This document shows, one piece after another, positions 51,135 through 62,022 of a stretch of DNA of 64,000 bases (position 1 is its first letter; each line of letters begins with the position of its first letter). Location of the stretch: assembly GCA_026770025.1 (NCBI GenBank), contig JAMXDE010000016.1:372001-436000 (forward strand), in the 5' to 3' direction. Source of the stretch: Craspedostauros australis (Eukaryota; Bacillariophyta; Bacillariophyceae; Mastogloiales; Achnanthaceae). The notes under the pieces are model-generated. The model worked only from the letters and a program-made list of their open reading frames with translations, had not been told where the DNA came from and did not search any database. A program made the translations under genes and the position numbers.

Positions 51135-51734
51135 ATGTCATCCAATACCCGCCGGATCTTTCAGAAAATCAGGCAGTGCGCAGCGCCCAAGGGCTCGCTG
51201 CTGGAGAAGCATGGCGCGAAATGGGATTACATCGATTGCTTCACTGTGAGGCGTGGTGAAGCCCCATCATCATCACCACCATCGTCGACAGCGTCAGCAG
51301 TGCCAGCGGCGAAGCCAGCCTTTGCACCGAACGGCATTCGGTCTTTCGCCGATTCCTTTTACTCATGCGCTGCGTTTTATCCGGAATCCTGGGTGCTGTG
51401 GGCAGTGAGTCATGTGTACACGTTGCCGCCGCTGCCCAACAGCAACAATCCGGACGACAGGTACGGTTACGGATTGTTTCGCGTGCTGGAGGAGAACGAG
51501 AGTGAGATCATTTTGGATTCCGAGGGAACGCAGACCTGGATGAAGGTCGTGCTGTCGGAAGATGGGCACAGCGTCGACTACAGCTTTGGTTCTGTCGTGA
51601 AGCACACGAATGCAGACATCAACATCCTCATCCCGCCACACGTGCTCTACTCTAAGATACTACTCGCGAGTGCGGTAGCAAAGAGCGAGACAGATACTGC
51701 GGAGAGATCGCAGGACGCAAACAAGAGCGAGTGA
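51135..51734 (+). CDS. DUF2867-like protein
   Basis: The protein is 199 residues from ATG 51135, the first Met of the protein-like part; the frame is open upstream. The sequence fits the bacterial DUF2867 layout: WDYIDCFTVRRGEAP at the start, FADSFYSCAAFYPESWVLWA, a core strand segment YGLFRVLEENESEIILDSEG, then VDYSFGSVVKHTNADINILI and a basic terminal helix. This is the family's pattern of strand pairs ending in V...T.N..G..Y......H. The function of the family is unknown, and it may have a START-like fold. A Ser/Ala/Pro-rich insertion (about residues 40-57) is lineage-specific. Bacterial-type origin by gene transfer is possible. The gene is convergent with the next, 218 bases away. Confidence 0.55.
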   Translation: MSSNTRRIFQKIRQCAAPKGSLLEKHGAKWDYIDCFTVRRGEAPSSSPPSSTASAVPAAKPAFAPNGIRSFADSFYSCAAFYPESWVLWAVSHVYTLPPLPNSNNPDDRYGYGLFRVLEENESEIILDSEGTQTWMKVVLSEDGHSVDYSFGSVVKHTNADINILIPPHVLYSKILLASAVAKSETDTAERSQDANKSE

Positions 51735-51952
51735 TGGCAGAGAATGGTGCGATGTGGCAATAACGCCACAGAGCATTTCAGGACTCTGCTCGAAACCACT
51801 TTGTGCCATGCAGCGCAAGGAGAAAGCGCAGAGCGACATGGAGGACGAAGTCTTGCTCGATGTCGGTCCCAACACGAATTCGACTGAGCGCCAAAATCAA
51901 GGGGACAAAGTAAAGTGTCTAAATTTCAAGTCTGCTTGTTTGGGCAGCCCGC

Positions 51953-54900
51953 CTAGCTAGTTGGGTGATGCTCACTTTTGCATTCCTTTGCTGGGAATCG
52001 ATTCAATGACAGGCTCAGAGCACGTTCGTAAACCTCCAATGTAGTGTCCTGTTGTGACCACATCCTGAGCAAGCGTTCCTTGCGTTCCAGCATCAATCGA
52101 CGTTGCTCCGTCACTTGCGCCAACGCGCTTGCCACGCTCTCCTTTTCATCTTGACGCATGGCAAATGCGACATTTTCCTTCCATGCTGGACATGCCGCAT
52201 TCACCAGTTCCAACTTGGTCGAATCCTGTTCGACGGAATCCTGGACTTGTTGCGCAAGGGCTTGACCTTGCTGCGTCAACTCGGACATCTCCACTGGTCG
52301 TTTCATGTTAGAGCCCAGAGACATTGTGTCATCAAGCGTGGTCTTCTCGGATCTCGAGTTGTCATCGTCTCTGATGACGATGCTCCTGCTGTTCTCATCG
52401 CAGTCAGTTTCATCCCCGTCAAAGATATCAATCAGCTGCGTCAATCCACCTCCATCCAGTGCATCATCTGATGCATCCTGCTGCTGCTGCTGTTGTCGGT
52501 GCGATTGCTGCTGCCGCCGATGCTGTTCCAACTTTTGCTCGATGATGCTTGGTTTTGGATTTGCGACTGGACTGTAGCTGAATTCTCTGGCAAACAGCGC
52601 GTCCCAATCGCACAGGAATGATTGCTGAGGCACTACGAGATCCTCGTGGTTGCTCTCCTGCTGCTGCTGTTGCGATTGTTGCTGCTGTGGCGGCGTCATA
52701 TACCTGCTGTCGTGGTTGGTGGCATCGTTGATCGTCTTGCTTCCGACGTCATTCTCGACGGCGGCAGCATGATTTGCATTGGCGCAAATCTCTTTCGTCG
52801 ATTGTTGAGTCTCCATTCCGGACCCAGTCACCGCACTCCACAAGTTGCTCCGCTTTGGCGTCTTGGTATCATTTGCATTGTTGCCATGGCTCTCGTTGCT
52901 GCTTGGATGGATCGTCACAGCTTGCGACTGGTTGAACATGATCCTTCTCACCGTCGTGTCCAAGTCAGGATCGTATATTTCGACCTCGTCATCATGGACA
53001 TCCTCCATAACCCCATCACTAGCTGTTGGCGGGATGGAATTGTCGATAACGCCGCAGGTCTGCTCTTGGTCCATTCGGCTTGGCACCACTGCTTGATCCC
53101 CATCGATCGTGATTGTATTTGGAGGTTCGTTGCCGAGGCATGGATTTCCTGTCGCTGCATCCGTGACCGCCGCACACTCAGCTTCCAAGTCTGGCATTTG
53201 AAGCATCTCCGAATCTTCGCCATTTCCGTTTCCAAGTGTTGTTGGACCGTTATCGCCACTGCCGCCATTGCCACCCCCACCATCAACACTTCCCACAGTG
53301 TTGTGTGGGTTGTTCTCGTCTTCATCGGTTTGAAACATCTGTGTCAAGGTCGGTTGGTCGGCATCTGCACGAATAGATTGGCATACCGTCGAGAGCGTGC
53401 AGAAATGAGGTCATGATACGTGGACGGGGAGGAATAGAGTTGAGGAGAGTAGATCGAAATGCGCATGTGTGCATGTAGACGGACAGTGGAATAGTGAGAT
53501 TGAGAATGACCGTCAGCCAGTGCCCTCACAGTTGCGACTATTCAGCACTTTCAAAACACATCAACGCCATCCCGTTCTGACACACAAACAGCACATGCAC
53601 ATACAAGCATCAGCACATACACGCCAGCATGCACAAAGAAACAAGGTCACGAACGACTTCACTTACGCAATCCACGTCCTGTGTTGGTGGCCGCAAAGAG
53701 CTTCATTTGCGCTTGCCACACAGCCTTCTTCGACAATATTTCAACCCCAACGGGCACCTTGTCGAATGCTTGCGCGTCAGGAAGGAAATCGTACGCGCAT
53801 TCAGCAGCAGCAGCAGCATCACCACCGCCTCCTCCAAACCCAGCAGCACTCAAACCTGCGATCTTGCCCTTCGCAGCCTTCTTCTTTCGCAGCTGCATTT
53901 GTCGCATGGCATCCTGTTCCGCGGTCTTTTCTTTGTTGTACTTGATCCACATCTCTCGCCGATGATTCTTCAGCTTGCGACGCACCACTGCGATGTGATC
54001 ATCCATATGCTCGGATGATTTCTCCAACTTCAGTATACGACGAATCAGCGCACGTTCGATGGCTGTATCTGATCGCGACATGCTCTTGAGGTCAACCAAC
54101 GTGGTCTCCGGGTCGTGCTTATTGTGACACGGACATGTCGTGCACAACGCGCATTTGCCCTTGCGATATCGGCGGCTGTACGATTTTGGCCGAGTCGCCG
54201 TCTTTGTCGCGGCTTTTCTCTTGCCTTGCTTGTTCGCGACGGTCTTGCTCGGGACCGCGGTTTCAGCAGCGGTTATGGGGCCCCCGTTGCTTTGGTTCCT
54301 GCTGCTTGTCTTCCTTGCTACCGGTAGACACATCGCATCAGTACCATTGGCAGCGTCGACAACGGCGGCGGCAGTTGATTGCTTGGTGAGCTTAGATTGG
54401 CTTCGTTTGGTCGAGTCGGATTTTCTCCCGCGCTTGGTCGTCGTGGATACTGTTCCTGTTCCTGCTGCTGCCGATACTGCTGCCGATACTGCTGCCGATA
54501 CTGCTGCGGCTTTGGTCCGCCTGCGCCTTTGCCTTGTTGGTGCTGATCCTTCTGGTGGAGCTTCAAATTGCTTCAGCTTTTCTGTGTCGATTTTGGGAAG
54601 AAAGGGATCCAAATTGCCTGCGTTTACAAGTCCGCTCATCTCCACCGCAAGCGAATCGCGGATGTCATCACTACCATCAATATTGCCGGTGGCATTGGTG
54701 GCGTCTTTATCATGGGCATCACCACCGGATTGTCCGCTGCTGTTTTTGGCCCCGTCATTTTTATCTTCTTTCCGCTCCTGCTCATTGTCTGCGTCGGTGC
54801 AGTCACTGCGAGATTTGCGGTCATTGCGAGCGTTGTCACTGTCACCATCCGCTGTTGCGGGTTTGCCTGGCGTGCTGACCTTGCTGCTATGAGCGCCATT

Positions 54901-56691
54901 CTTGTCCATGAGAGTGGCATCATTCTTTCGCAGGTAGACCGAAGGGATGCGGTCGTTGAGGAAGTCATGTATCCTCAACTTGACCAGCTTGTGTTCCTTG
55001 TTGGTGAGGCTGCGCTGTATGTTGGCTTCGACCTGTTTGCAGAAAGATCTGATGTTCATCGTGTTCTTGTCGGAGATCGCGAAGAGCATGTCCACGGCAT
55101 GCGTCAAGTTCGCTGGCTTGCCGGGGTTATTGTCGTTATTGATACTGTTGTTGGTGGCCGTAGTAGCAGCGGAAACGGTGGTGGAATCATTGTCAATGAC
55201 GATGGTAGCATTTGCTCTGTCTGCCTTTGCTGGTTCCAATATCTGGATGGATGGATCGTCGTCGATTGCTGATTTGGCCTTGTTCCCAATTCTGGGTGTG
55301 GGTAGTTCGATAGCACCGCTTTTTTCCTTGTTGGTATCGGTGCGAACCGATGGTATCGGGATGGTCTTTATTCTTGCCGTGTTCGCAGCCCTGGGAGTCT
55401 TGGAGACTTGAGTATGGTCGCAATTGGCATCTTGGTGGTTGGGAGGAGTGAGATGGTCTTCGTCCGCAACATCCTGTGCGTTACCTCCTTGGTTCTGCGG
55501 TAGCCGGTCCTGTTTCGGATGGTCGATAGGTTTGGGATTGGTTGGTGGCTGAATGGGCTCGCCATCATCGGTCAGGCTGTCATTGTCCGAGCTGAAGCCA
55601 GCCTGTTCAGACAAAGGCAACGGTTTGACCGTGATGGATTCTGGTATCCTTGTTTTGGAGCGTTGCCGTTGCTTGGTATTCCGAGCAACAACATTGACAT
55701 CGTGATTTTCCTTCGTTGACCTGTGCGCGCCGCTGTTGGTATTGTTGGTATCGGTCGAGCTGTCGGACATGAGGAAGTTCTGCTCCAACTGTGCCAGCTT
55801 TTCATCGCCTCTCGACGCAGTTGACGGGACGGGCAATTTCCAAGAGTCTACATCAATATCCTCATGCAGTGGCCGTTTCCGATTTGATCGTGTGCGGTGG
55901 TGGAATGAAATCGCATGTTTGGTCTTGTCCTTGCCCTTGCACTTGGTCTTGCCTTTGGTTTTGCCCTTGATCTTTGGCGATGGTTTATTAGAAGTGATAT
56001 TCGAGTTGGGATGCAGTTGGTAATTCGCTGAGGTTTGCTTCGTTGTCGTCGTTGCTGTGTTTGTGGCAACTGACCCGGACTGCGACAGCGAAAATGATAA
56101 CCTTTGGCTTGATTTATCAGCTGGTCGATTTGTGTTCCGTTGTCTGATGCCGAGGGAAGATGAGCCTTGGAGAGCGCCCGTCTGAATGGAGATTCCTGAA
56201 GCTGGGAGCGATGTTGCTGCTGCTGCTGGTGTTGGTGGTATTGCTATTGATTTTCGCTTCGACGGCCAGCTGAAGCGAGTCAACCGCAGCTTCGGGCGCT
56301 TCGTAGGCTTCGGAATGATCTCAATGAGACTTGCCTCGGTGCTGTCATCGTCAGCTTGTGCTATAGCGGCATCTTCACAAGCAGCGGCATGTGGATCAGC
56401 ATTTCCATTCATGCATGCGGTAGTACGGGCACGTGCGCGTGCACGAGCTTGGTCCTTCATTATCCTCCTCTTTGCTCTGTGCTTGGCCACCAACTCTCTT
56501 GGTATCAGGCTGGCTTTGGCTCCGTCTTCGCTATCCGCGTCATCTTCATCAGAGCTGCTGGCGGCGTCGCCACCTTTATCATTCTGGCCCTTCTCATCTT
56601 CCTCATCCTGCTTGCCATCGTCATTTTCTCCGTTCTTGCCAAGTCCATTGCTATCGCTTTGCTTCGAAGTCATGGCGGTTCCTGCGAGCAA
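51953..56691 (-). CDS. Very large, mostly disordered nuclear-type protein, two exons
   Basis: Exon 1 is 56691-53667 and exon 2 is 53364-51953. The GT-AG intron at 53666-53365 (302 bases, donor GTAAGT) joins NTGRGL to HADQPTLTQMF in frame, giving 1478 residues. Without splicing the frame stops two codons after the donor, which supports the junction. The sequence is dominated by Lys/Ser/Asp/Asn-rich disorder with many basic clusters (KPSPKIKGKTKGKTKCKGKD) that suit nuclear localisation. Two ordered islands stand out. One is helical, near residues 535-600 (HAVDMLFAISDKNTMNIRSF, LTNKEHKLVKLRIHDFLNDR). The other is a Cys-rich knuckle near 860-875 (KCALCTTCPCHNKHDPETTL) followed by a coiled coil. 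The exon 2 end has Gln-rich runs and a helical C-terminus. No family is recognised. An alternative start six codons in is possible. Confidence 0.75.
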
Positions 56692-57729
56692 GGCCCCCTC
56701 TATTTGTCGTTGATGATGCTGCAGCCCTTTTCTTGTCCCAGAGACCGCCCCAGTTCACTGCCCCAATTGGCTCCGTCCCGAGTTTCCGTCCTTTCCTGTC
56801 CTCTCCGCTTTCCTTCGTTGGCCTTGCAAATCCATCAATTCGACACCCAGATCGTCTCTCAACGAGCGCGAATCCGTTGAGCCTTCGTGTCCTGCTGCTC
56901 GCAAGTCTCCAATGCGGGTGAATGAAACGTTCGGAGTACGAGCACGAGCACGAGCAGTGTTGATGTCCAAAGCAACCTACGTACTCTTGTCGTGTGCAAG
57001 GTGCAGCGAAGTGTGAAACAGCACCAAGCATGCAAAAGGCCAATTGAGCCGAAATCTGTCAACAGCGAACAAAATCTCAAACCCACACCCACGGTGATCG
57101 GTGGAGTATGTGCATTCAAGTGAGAGAATGACAGATCAGCTCCAACGGAAAGCACTCGTTCAACTTTGGATGGAGGTGAGCAACCAATCGTCCCAAACTG
57201 CGTTCCGACATGTGCCACACCAACAACCTCCAAAACTGAAACGGCGGCAACGGCAACATCCACACCACACGTGTTTCGTTGCGCGTTGTTGCGTGTTGTT
57301 CCACATCGTGCTGCGTGAGTGTGTGTTTTGCCTTCGTGATTTTCCGATGCCAACAACTTGATGCCAAACAGAATCAACATCCGGGTTCCAATTCGATCCA
57401 TTCGATCAAAAGAGCAGGACATGAATCGTATTTGACTTGATTGACCAACCGTGTCCCAACCACCCATCTCGCAAAGAACAAACGCAAAACCAACGCACAA
57501 CAACGCGGAAACCGACAAACGCTGTATCCCACCAAAACAAATCAAACCAAACCAGCCCAACACAACCTTGTTGCCAATCCTCACGAAGAATCACAAACTC
57601 CGCAAGCTCCATCGTGGCCGACAAGCCTACCATATTCAACTCAACTCAACTCGACTCCACGACCTGCGTGCGACTAATCCAACACTCAATCATATTGTAC
57701 AAGTACAGCGCATACCAAGAATAGCAACG
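56692..57729. promoter_or_regulatory. Divergent promoter region, large nuclear-type gene / SLU7
   Basis: One kb between divergent genes. The plus-strand part becomes CA/AAC-rich from about 57440 (aaccaaaccagcccaacacaac), typical of the 5' UTRs seen elsewhere in this window. The frame that reaches back from SLU7 to 57451 is in this low-complexity region and is not thought to be coding. Confidence 0.4.
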
Positions 57730-59769
57730 ATGGCGACCTCTTCCGCACCGTCGCACGTGACGGAGTCCATGTCAGACCGCAAGCAGGCGAGGGGCCTGCA
57801 GGAGGCCCGTCAGGCAGGCACGGTGGCCCCGGCCGTGGACGTCAAGTCCGGCCAGATCATCAACCCTCACAACCCCGAGTTCATCACCAAACGACCATGG
57901 TATCTCGGAGGCGGCGATGCCGGCGGTGCGGATGCCGGTCCGTCGCTGGACCATCAGGCCGACCAGCGACTCGACAAGGACCGCGTGGAGCTGTCCATGT
58001 CCACGGTGGACGCCGAAGTCAAGAAGCAGCGCAAGCAGTTCAAGGAGATGCAGCGCAAGCAGAAATTCGCCGTCGGAATGTGGGTGGAGGCCATGAAGAA
58101 CAACAAGGGCCCCTACCGCATGTGCAAGATCGTCAAGATCGCCAAGAAGGGCACGCAGTTCGACCTCGAGTACGAGGACGGCAGCCTCGAGAAGAAGGTC
58201 AAATTCGACAAGAAGAAGAGCAAGTCCAAGGGGAAGCTCTTCGCCGACAAGAAGCCGCGCATCAAGATGGTCAAGAGCGGCAACCGCGCCATGTCGCTGG
58301 ATGCCAGCGTGCACGGCAAGGAGACCTTCGACAGCAAGCGCGACAAGTACCACGGCTACGACCACGAATCGCACACCAAGATGGTCGAGAAGATCTTCCA
58401 GGAACGCGAGGCCATCCGTCGGCAGATGCGCGCCAAGGAAAAGGCAGAGCAGAAGCAGCAGGACGCGCAGAAGCGAAAGAAGAAGGGGGAAGAGGGTGAT
58501 GCCGAAGGTGGCAAGAAGAAGGAGAAGTTCGACAGCGACTCCGATTCCGATTTGGATTCCGACGTGGAGAGCGACAGCGATGAGGAGTTCGTGCAGCAGG
58601 ATGAGGATGACAAGGTCATTACGTCCCGCCTTGCTCGCCAGGGAGGTGTCGGTGGTGCGCAGATGAAAGTCACGGCGCGTAACCTGCGTATCCGCGAAGA
58701 CACCGCCAAGTACCTCCGCAACCTCGATGTCAACTCCGCTCACTACGATCCCAAATCGCGCAGTATGCGTGACAATCCAAATCCGGAAATCGCGCCAGAG
58801 GATGCGCAGTTTGCCGGCGACAACTTTGCCAGAATATCCGGAGACGCCGTCAAGCTCGCCGACACGCAGATGTTTGCATGGGATGCCGAATCCAAGGGTA
58901 TCGACGAGGTCCACGCGCAGGCCAACCCATCGCAGGCGGAACTTCTCAACAAGAAGTTCAAGAACAAGGCCGCTGACCTTAAGATGAAGAAGAAGCAGGC
59001 GGTCCTCAGCAAGTACGGTGGTGCAGAATACCTCGACGGAACGGACGGTCTTGCCGATGCCAGCAGCGGCGGCAGCACTAGCAACAAGAAAAAGCTCGCC
59101 AACATGGCCGCCGAACGCAAGACGCGGTACGGTGTCAGCATGACGCCCGAGGAGTACAGCCGCGACGGACGTCTCATCAAGGGCGGCGTCAACGGCGGCA
59201 AGAGCAAGAATATCGCGCAAAAGTCCAAGTACCAGGAGGACATCTTCATCAACGGCCACACCACCGTTTGGGGTAGTTTCTTCCACATTGGTGCATTCGC
59301 GTGGGGCTACGGCGACGATCACTCGCTGATCCGCAGTTCGTACTGCACAGGTGAAAATGGACGCCGCGCCAACGACGAGTCCAACAAGCTGCGGTACGGA
59401 ACTGGCTCTGCCGGCACAGCCGCGCTGGCGCAGGCACGGGCTCTCCTCAAGGCGATGCCAAAGCCAACCAGCAAGAACAGCACGTTATCGGCAGGCGCAC
59501 CGCCCAGCGCGACCATGTCCAAACTGTACGGCGATGCTGACCAGGGCCAGATCGAGAATTTGGACAAGGACAAGCTCAAGGCGGCCTTGGAGAAGCAGGA
59601 GAAGAAGAACAAGGAAGCCGGCGACGACAAACGAAAACGCAAATACAATTCGCTGGATTCCGAGGCGGATGTGACTGCGGAAGAAATGGAAGCGTACCGA
59701 ATGCGGAAGGGACGTGGCGATGATCCGATGGCCAAGATCAGCAGCGACAAATTGCTCGACTACAAATAG
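57730..59769 (+). CDS. SLU7: Pre-mRNA splicing factor SLU7, zinc knuckle replaced by a Tudor-like module
   Basis: The protein is 679 residues from ATG 57730. Family signatures are strong: GLQEARQAGTVAPAVD then INPHNPEFITKRPWYLG at 43-60, DSKRDKYHGYDHE at 201-213, VTARNLRIREDTAKYLRNLD, NSAHYDPKSRSMRDNPNPEI, FARISGDAVKLADTQMFAWD, VLSKYGGAEYLDG, GHTTVWGSFF, and the tail TAEEMEAYRMRKGRGDDPMA. SLU7 works in the second catalytic step of splicing and in 3' splice-site choice. The usual CCHC zinc knuckle, expected between the N-terminal block and the KRDKYHGY block, is absent. In its place residues 114-160 read as a Tudor-like barrel (AVGMWVEAMKNNKGPYRMCK, FDLEYEDGSLEKKVKF). The gene is intronless here and convergent with Deg1. 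Confidence 0.9.
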   Translation: MATSSAPSHVTESMSDRKQARGLQEARQAGTVAPAVDVKSGQIINPHNPEFITKRPWYLGGGDAGGADAGPSLDHQADQRLDKDRVELSMSTVDAEVKKQRKQFKEMQRKQKFAVGMWVEAMKNNKGPYRMCKIVKIAKKGTQFDLEYEDGSLEKKVKFDKKKSKSKGKLFADKKPRIKMVKSGNRAMSLDASVHGKETFDSKRDKYHGYDHESHTKMVEKIFQEREAIRRQMRAKEKAEQKQQDAQKRKKKGEEGDAEGGKKKEKFDSDSDSDLDSDVESDSDEEFVQQDEDDKVITSRLARQGGVGGAQMKVTARNLRIREDTAKYLRNLDVNSAHYDPKSRSMRDNPNPEIAPEDAQFAGDNFARISGDAVKLADTQMFAWDAESKGIDEVHAQANPSQAELLNKKFKNKAADLKMKKKQAVLSKYGGAEYLDGTDGLADASSGGSTSNKKKLANMAAERKTRYGVSMTPEEYSRDGRLIKGGVNGGKSKNIAQKSKYQEDIFINGHTTVWGSFFHIGAFAWGYGDDHSLIRSSYCTGENGRRANDESNKLRYGTGSAGTAALAQARALLKAMPKPTSKNSTLSAGAPPSATMSKLYGDADQGQIENLDKDKLKAALEKQEKKNKEAGDDKRKRKYNSLDSEADVTAEEMEAYRMRKGRGDDPMAKISSDKLLDYK

Positions 59770-60046
59770 AATGCAATGCTGCATGGGAAGGCGCGCTGTG
59801 ATGCAGTGTTCGCGAGGATCGCAGACTTTGGGACTGCATCACGAGTACACGCTACGTTGCTTAACGTTACGTCACATCGCATAAAGTTACACATGTGAAG
59901 AGAAAATCGAGGTCTACCTTGATGTTTGTAACAGAATAGCAATGAAGACAATGGTAAATGGATGCCTCTCTCCAGCTTCACCGCAGTGGTAGTCGCATCA
60001 TGCTACGAGTACGCGTGGTATTATACTATACATGGAACAGCAAGCA

Positions 60047-62022
60047 TCACTGTTGATACATGTTGCTGTTGGTGTTCATGGACTGGCTCAACTTCGCAAT
60101 GCTCTCGCTGGACTGCAGCTCCATGGATAGCTTCAGATCCTTCGTCACCAGCTTGTCCTCCACCGCCTCGAAGCGGCTCACGCGCACCGACACCATGTCA
60201 CCCGGCTTGTATCCTTCCAGCGCCTGGAACAGATCCGCCTCCGCGTTGATCACCTTGTCACCCACCATCGTGATGATGTCGCCGATCTCAATTAATCCTG
60301 TTTCGGTACGCCGGGTTCCCTTCATGCCAGCGCGCGACGCCGCGCTATTGGGGGGAACGTCCAGTACCAGCACGCCGCGGTTGATGCCCAGCGCGCGAGC
60401 CTGCTTCGATTCCAAGTAGCTGATACCGAGGATGGGGCGCACGATCTTGCCGTCACGAATGAGCAAGGTGGCGATGTACTTGACCGTGTCGGATGGTATG
60501 GCGAAACCGATCCCCGAGCTGCCACCGGAAGGTGAAAAGATGGCAGTGTTCATGCCGATGAAGTTGCCGGATGAATCGAGCAGAGGGCCGCCGGAGTTGC
60601 CTGGGTTGATCGCGGCATCGGTCTGAATGACGTTGTTGATGGGCCGCCCGATGGGGCTGCGGACCTCGCGCCCAATTCCGCTGATGATGCCGGAGGTGAG
60701 GGTGTGATCCAGTCCGAAGGGGTTGCCGATCGCCATGACGTTCTGCCCGACACGCAGCCCATTCGATGAGCCGATGGGGATGGGGACGATTTCTGCCTCG
60801 TTGGGCACGTCGATCTTGAGCACCGCGATGTCCTTGCCGGGGTCTACACCTACCACTCTGGCCTTGTATACCGTGCGGCGGTAGTTTGCATTGATGTTGT
60901 CGTTCGGTTTGGCGGATGTATACGGGATGATGCCATCGTTGGGTTTCGTGGTTGGCTCGAACACATCGATGGGCGTGTTGGTGACATCTGGATCTGAAGT
61001 CGCGTCGGTTGGTTCGACGTTTGATGATGGCGATGGCTGTGCTCGAGGGGGGACAGTGACTGCGTATTTCCCCGTCGTCGGCGTGATCAATGCAACCTGT
61101 GCAAAGTTGGCATTGCGCACAACGTGATAGTTGGTGACTACCAGAACAGGAGATATGTGATACATTGGAACGAACAACCATGGTTGTTCGATAGATCGAT
61201 GGATTAGGCAAGAGACATGAGGTGTAGGTGCCAACGTTAGTACGAGTACAGGTGTCAATAGGTAGGCATGGCAGAAAATGTGAGCAAAAACAGACAGACA
61301 AAAATGAAAACGAAAACATTGGTGAGAGGAAGGATTCATGGGCACGTGTACTTTGTTTTTTCTCATTCATTGACCCTTCCGACACCTTCAGTTGACTCAC
61401 CAATGTGACCATCATCATCCCACACGAAACCAGAACCAGACCCCAATGGGATTTCCATCAGGTTGGTTGAGAATGCATCTTGCTTTTGAGTGAAGGTATC
61501 AATGAACACGACGGAACGTGCCGTGCGTTCAAATATGTCGATGCGACGTGCCTCCGAATCTTCCAGCACGACCGTGTTTTCATTGCGTTCACCGAAGGCT
61601 GACGACTGGCGAACGCCCAGCAACGCAGATGAGACCATGCCAAGTGATGACGCGATAATTCCACGTCGTCTGTTGTCGATGATGGAATCGATGTCCGATG
61701 GATCCTCATTTTGGATGTGCCTGCGAGCGTCACGCGAGAATGCCGACGATTTGGCGCCAATTCCCAAACTGTAGATGGGTTTCTGAACGTGGTTGCCTCC
61801 CACGATTCTGGGACCATTCTCTGCCCTGCTGGTATTGGCACCATCGCCTTTCTGCGCTTTCAGGGGATCCACGCGTTTGCTCGGCGCGAGGAATGGCACT
61901 CTGGGATACTCAAAGGCAGTGACGCCATTGTTGCTGCCGCTGCTGCTGGAACAAGCTTGAAGCACGGCAATTGCCGCGGCGCAGCCAAGTGCCGTCGCGA
62001 TCTTCACGCCGATGGTCTTCAT
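60047..62022 (-). CDS. DEG1: Deg1-like serine protease of the thylakoid lumen, two exons
   Basis: Exon 1 is 62022-61401 and exon 2 is 61137-60047. The GT-AG intron at 61400-61138 (263 bases) splits a Val codon in DDDGHI-VTNYHVV, giving 570 residues. The HtrA/Deg triad is His212 (NYHVV), Asp310 (GKDIAVLKID) and Ser389 (NPGNSGGPLL). One PDZ domain follows (GVLVLDVPPNSAASRAGMKG). The best match I know is plant Deg1, which degrades damaged photosystem II proteins in the lumen. Targeting looks tripartite: ER signal (IATALGCAAAIAVLQA), plastid junction VTAFEYP at Phe37, then a twin-arginine lumen signal (RRRGIIASSLGMVSSALLGV, 118-137). A Pro/Thr-rich insertion of about 60 residues (237-296) lies between the catalytic His and Asp. 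The start follows a GA run; longer starts would read it as an Arg-Glu repeat. Confidence 0.92.

Noticed and set aside
57772-59322. 516-codon minus-strand frame opposite SLU7
   Set aside because: Leu/Val-rich antisense shadow of a conserved gene.
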